A stretch of DNA of 43,997 nucleotides, taken from NCBI GenBank assembly GCA_000226015.1, contig JH154060.1:279367-323363 (forward strand), in the 5' to 3' direction. The translations under genes were made by a program, and so were the position numbers. Positions 40,501 through 43,997 of the stretch are shown here, piece by piece. Source of the DNA: Mnemiopsis leidyi (lineage: Eukaryota; Ctenophora; Tentaculata; Lobata; Bolinopsidae). Positions within the stretch are counted from its first letter, which is position 1, and every line of letters begins with the position of its first letter. A model generated the notes under the pieces. It ran no database searches. It saw only the letters and a list, made by a program, of their open reading frames with translations, and was not told where the DNA came from.

Positions 40501-42146
40501 GACTTCTTATAAACATATATTTAATGCCCTGAGACTAAAAGCTAATAATTTGTACATAAGACGAACATTTGATGGAACTGTTATTTTGTTTTTTCTGTTT
40601 CAGGCTTGTAAATAGAGCCAGTTAACTGTGATGTTGCTCAAGGGAGCACGGCAAGTTGCCACCCACCTGTAAATACTCAACACATGGTTTTCATTTTCCA
40701 ATGTAAGCGCGATTTTACCAGCTACGACCTTATCTAAATTGAGTACCAAGACATCAAGGTAATAGGAATATGGCATCGCTTTATCACACAAATATCCTGA
40801 TCAAGATTATGAAATGTTGGGGGTGGCGGCAACTCAAAAAAGTCTAAGGAAGTGTAAGGGCCCCTATTGACATTTTAGACCTAAAATTTTGACTGATTTT
40901 GGAATTTTTCAATTGCATTATACAGTGATACTTTTAAATCTATCGTGTGGAAGCATGTATTTACCAGCAAATACATCTAAGAATGATTTGGGAAAATTAA
41001 AATCAGGTGGCAAGCTTTCTAAGTTCGGGAAAGCCTGTAGCAGGCAACGCCTGAACCTAATGCTTCTGCAGAGTGCAGACTCAAACACAAGTTCAGGTCA
41101 TCAGGTTGATAAATCATGCTAGGCATCGGACCTCAATCACGGTGGTCATCCAGTGAGGTTGCTTTTTGCTGCATCAGTTAGTACAGCTCCCCATTACGAC
41201 CCTCACACATGATACACAACTTCTCGCGCATTCCGCTGGGTGGACCAGGAGGCTGCATAGATCCGATAAAATACTCACGAACTCACAACCTCTTGATTTT
41301 TGGAATTTTCGAGTTGATCCCCCCTCCCCGATATCGTAGACTTAACATTATTGATTCATTCCAATAAATTATGCCGAACATTACTATTCATATTCTTCTC
41401 CCAACAATGCTTCACGGCATTAACACAAATATTCTCGATAGAAATAAAAGTAACTTTTCTACAGAATTGCTTCTAGAGACTTCATATTGACAACCAGTTT
41501 GAGTTTGCACTCCAAGGATATCTTTATTCAATGACAAATCAGCCAGGAGATTAAACAGCTGTTTTCCATTTGCAGACACCTTAACTAATAAACTTACTCT
41601 ATCCGGTAAGCTGGTCAAGTTGTTTATTTAGAGTGTCTGGGTGTTTTTAAATATCTTATCGACGTGGTAACGAAACAGCGACCCGAATTATTTTATTTTT
41701 ACAATTAAAATGTAGTTGTCTATCTAAGAAGTTGATTAATAGATGTCAATGTTAAGAAGATAGCACAATTAAAAACTAACTTGTATCTATTGAAGAAGAT
41801 AGTACAATCAAAAACTAACTTGTATCTATTGAAGAAGATATTACACTGTAGAATTAAAAACTAACTTGTATTTATTGAAGAAGATATTACACTGTAGAAT
41901 TAAAAACTAACTTGTATCTATTGAAGAAGATATTACACTGTAGAATTACTTTCTTCTATTGAAGAAGATATTACACTGTAGATTAAAAACTGACTTGTTT
42001 CTATTGAAGAAGATAGCACAACCGTCCACATGCTTTCTCTCCTCCTCCGGTAGAGTTTTTGACCGAGACTTGGGACAGAAGCAGCCTTCGTAACCCTGGT
42101 TCTTGAGGGCAGGCAGGAAGAAGTTGTAGTACTTGTCTGTTTCCAC
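37600..42146 (-). CDS. CNOT6: CCR4-type deadenylase, C-terminal part (CNOT6/CNOT6L family)
   Basis: Four exons: 42146-41995, 38718-38573, 38436-38336, 38079-37600 (stop included), phases 2, 1, 0; about 292 residues. This is most of the exonuclease-endonuclease-phosphatase domain: VETDKYYNFFLPALKNQGYE, RKHVDGCAIFFNRNKFGLHK, INRVQTKDNIGI, LNTHINWDPEYSDVKLIQ, AGDFNSTPDSAVIEFLL, TNYTYDFKGILDHIFHS and YPSDHFPLISELEL. The catalytic Asp/Asn (GDFN) and the Asp-His (SDHF) are present. The catalytic Glu of the LQE motif and the leucine-rich repeats should be on upstream exons beyond the window. In the CCR4-NOT complex this subunit shortens mRNA poly(A) tails in the cytoplasm. The first intron shown is 3.3 kb and contains two minisatellites, one derived from its own donor. 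Confidence 0.93.
38719..41994 (-). other. 3.3-kb CNOT6 intron
   Basis: Phase-2 intron between NRN and KFGLHK codons. Apart from the two tandem arrays (40198-40478, 41746-42025) I see only AT-rich sequence and short chance frames. A GC-richer patch near 39540-39640 (GCGCGCGTGG-type text) has no coding character. Confidence 0.7.
40198..40478. repeat. 21-bp minisatellite, 13 copies
   Basis: Unit approximately CAATAGTAAGGATCTGATAAT with 13 copies. One copy (near 40290) has a three-base insertion. The last copies are almost identical and the first ones carry AAG or CAG at the unit end. Because 21 is a multiple of three, both strands stay open (INSKDL on plus, IDYQILT on minus); these are not genes. 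Confidence 0.95.
41746..42025. repeat. Minisatellite derived from the CNOT6 exon-intron boundary
   Basis: The block CTATTGAAGAAGATA recurs at about 41788, 41827, 41870, 41919, 41957 and 42001 with TTACACTGTAGAATT and AAAAACTAACTTGTA between copies; unit length is roughly 36-48 bp. The copy at 42001 is the end of the coding exon (minus strand: IFFNRN codons), and the CNOT6 donor at 41995 lies just inside it. Most other copies carry ACAA|GTTAGT at the equivalent place. Confidence 0.85.
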
Positions 42147-42159
42147 CTGGGAGTGAGGT

Positions 42160-42230
42160 ATGTGTCACGTGATTAACATTAGCCAATCAGACGCAGACTT
42201 CATATGCACGTGATTAACATTAGCCAATGA
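42160..42230. promoter_or_regulatory. Duplicated E-box plus CCAAT segment
   Basis: CACGTGATTAACATTAGCCA followed by AT occurs twice, at about 42167 and 42204. Each copy contains CACGTG and a CCAAT box. It lies just upstream (minus-strand sense) of the first CNOT6 exon in the window, probably in an intron. It could be an enhancer or alternative promoter, or a chance local duplication. Confidence 0.4.
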
Positions 42231-43868
42231 TAAAGCAGGAGTGAGGGGAGAAGAGTGTAGAAGTTGGACAGGAATATTTGATCCGTTACAGTTTGCTTTG
42301 TGAAGTTGCCGTCCTTATTTCCCATACTTTACATGTGAACCCTTTCAACTGAGCGGGACCAATTATGGAGCCGCATTACTACCTCAAGTTACTCCTTGTT
42401 ATCCTTACTCCAAGACGAGTCTCTGTCTGAGATATTAATTTATTCCGGCACGATAATATTGGGATTGCCAAATGGTAAGCTGTATGGTTATCAATTTGCT
42501 TGTATTTAAAAACTACACCGGCCGATCTAATAGTGTTAAAATGCTGCTACTCCCATTCTACCGAGGGAGCACTAAGTGCCTTGGCTAGAAAGATTTCAAT
42601 ATCAAACTTAATCAAAACTGCAGATGATGATATATATAAGCTGCAGATTATATCGAATTAAGCAATTACTGTAATTACAGTTTCATTGATGTCCTGGGCT
42701 GCAAAGTAAACAACAGTTATAACAAAGAGAAAACGTCTCTGTGGTAACTTTTATTTATTTTATCACTTGAATCATCAGAAGAACAACAATAGTAGTTACT
42801 GCACGAAACCTTGGTAGAAGTGGGTCATTAAATGATTATTCATTTTACTCTAGCTCCTGATAAACTGTGCTTTCCTTGAACCACAGCACTACGCAGTGGT
42901 ATTATTCGCGAGACATGTTTACAATTTAACGATGGAACAGTTTAACACATATTATATGTTGTCTACCTGCTTATTAAGCATTCCAGTCGGGCTGTGTCAA
43001 ACAAAATGCTCTATAGTTATATCTATCATTTCTAGAAGCTTTATAACAAACAAGGACAAGATGTACACAGCGCATTTATATAATGTGCGCCTTGCGAGTA
43101 TCCTGTCTATTCCGGTGTACAGTGAAACATTTAAATAATTTATGTCTCGGACCATTCAATTTTAGACAATGTTGTAAAATTTGCAGATTCTCAATGGTCG
43201 ATCGTTACACTGTATAACTGTACGTTATTAGATCATGCAAATACGCAATCACCTACCCAATAAGGGAAATTCATAATTGCGGTAAATAAAATTTTTGGGG
43301 ATGAAGTTGTTAATCAGTTGTCGATCGCAATTATTGCCACAAAGACGTTAACTAAATTATTGACACATAAAACAGTTCATATAATTGATAAATTCCTCAA
43401 GTAGATCACAAAGTAGGTACTAGTAATAAGTAAAAGTATTTGGTGTAAACATAACACTTCATGAAATGGTTAATGTGAAGATATCTCTATAAGCTCAGAT
43501 TCGTTTCAAATTTACATTCAAATCAATTCTGAATTTGTCAAAGATTTCAAGTTTATAGTTGATTCCTATTATGAATCTAAGTGATCTTATAAGTTCTTAG
43601 TAGTCTTTTTAACGGCAGTGACCGTATATCTAGAGAATGTCACGTTTTAAACTTAATAATCATTTCAGGAATCATTGCCACGTATATAGTTCCTTCATTG
43701 CCACGTATCATTTAGATTTTCAATATCTCAGATTGACGTGATTTATAAAGTTAAAGCGACATTCTCGATTGAGGCGTCTAAAAAGTTTTTGAGTACATGA
43801 CCTAAAGGTATTGCACAAAATTTCAAATTTACATTTATGTGGTAAGTAGGTTTTTCTTCTGTTTAATA
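42231..43868. other. AT-rich stretch without a recognised gene
   Basis: Should be upstream intron of the CNOT6-type gene. I looked for the exon ending in the LQE motif and for leucine-rich repeats on the minus strand and did not find them. The plus-strand frame at 42896-43138 has no recognisable domain. Confidence 0.4.
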
Positions 43869-43933
43869 GTATGTATGTGTGTGTTTCTGTGTGTGTGCGT
43901 GTGGTGTATGTGTGTGTGTGTGTGCGTGCGTGC

Positions 43934-43970
<37 letters not shown>

Positions 43971-43997
43971 TGGGTGTGTGTTGTGTGTGTGTGTGTG
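43869..43997. repeat. (GT)n microsatellite running off the window
   Basis: Mostly GT dinucleotides with occasional GC and TA interruptions (GTGCGTGCGTGCG) continuing to the end of the sequence. Confidence 0.97.

Noticed and set aside
1-43997. tRNA or rRNA genes
   Set aside because: A visual search for the B-box GTTCGANNCC and for rRNA-like blocks found none; a dedicated scan could still reveal one.

Overview
The window is animal nuclear DNA: AT-rich, with spliced genes on both strands, GT-AG introns, microsatellites and minisatellites, and one assembly gap (16630-17345). A CCR4-type deadenylase of the CNOT6 kind, an RPP25-type RNase P/MRP subunit, ankyrin/TRP-type channels, BTB and KIND domains point to a non-vertebrate metazoan. 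I cannot name the phylum. Exon models were built by hand from reading frame, splice consensus and phase continuity; no transcript data were available.

Layout. 1-1020: fold-back repeat. 1218-2689 (-): part of a WD40 gene. 3351-5277 (-): five-exon gene for an unrecognised charged protein. 7077 to at least 34386 (+): one very large gene with two KIND domains (22 phase-consistent exons, about 2290 residues), resembling the KIND-KIND start of KNDC1/v-KIND, but with a linker of about 1270 residues and no RasGEF domain visible. Each KIND domain is interrupted at the same structural point by a long phase-1 intron, and both introns contain antisense genes. The first (6.4 kb) holds a Gag-like/FG-repeat fusion gene (7601-8836), a BTB gene with a one-base frameshift (10367-12029) and RPP25 (12545-13595). 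The second (7.5 kb) holds two tandem ankyrin plus six-TM channel genes (23784-28457). 37600-42146 (-): 3' half of a CNOT6-type deadenylase, with a 3.3-kb intron carrying two minisatellites. The right end is a GT microsatellite.

Best candidates for something new: the double-KIND gene with homologous gene-hosting introns; the Gag-like domain joined to FG repeats; the two channel ORFs, separated by an intron-like 110-bp spacer whose removal would put stop TAG directly and in frame against the next ATG; and two places where local tandem duplication has copied a splice junction (KIND-gene acceptor at 21394/21439; CNOT6 donor at 41995).

The genes do not form an obvious pathway. The shared theme is architecture: antisense nesting and duplicated splice sites.
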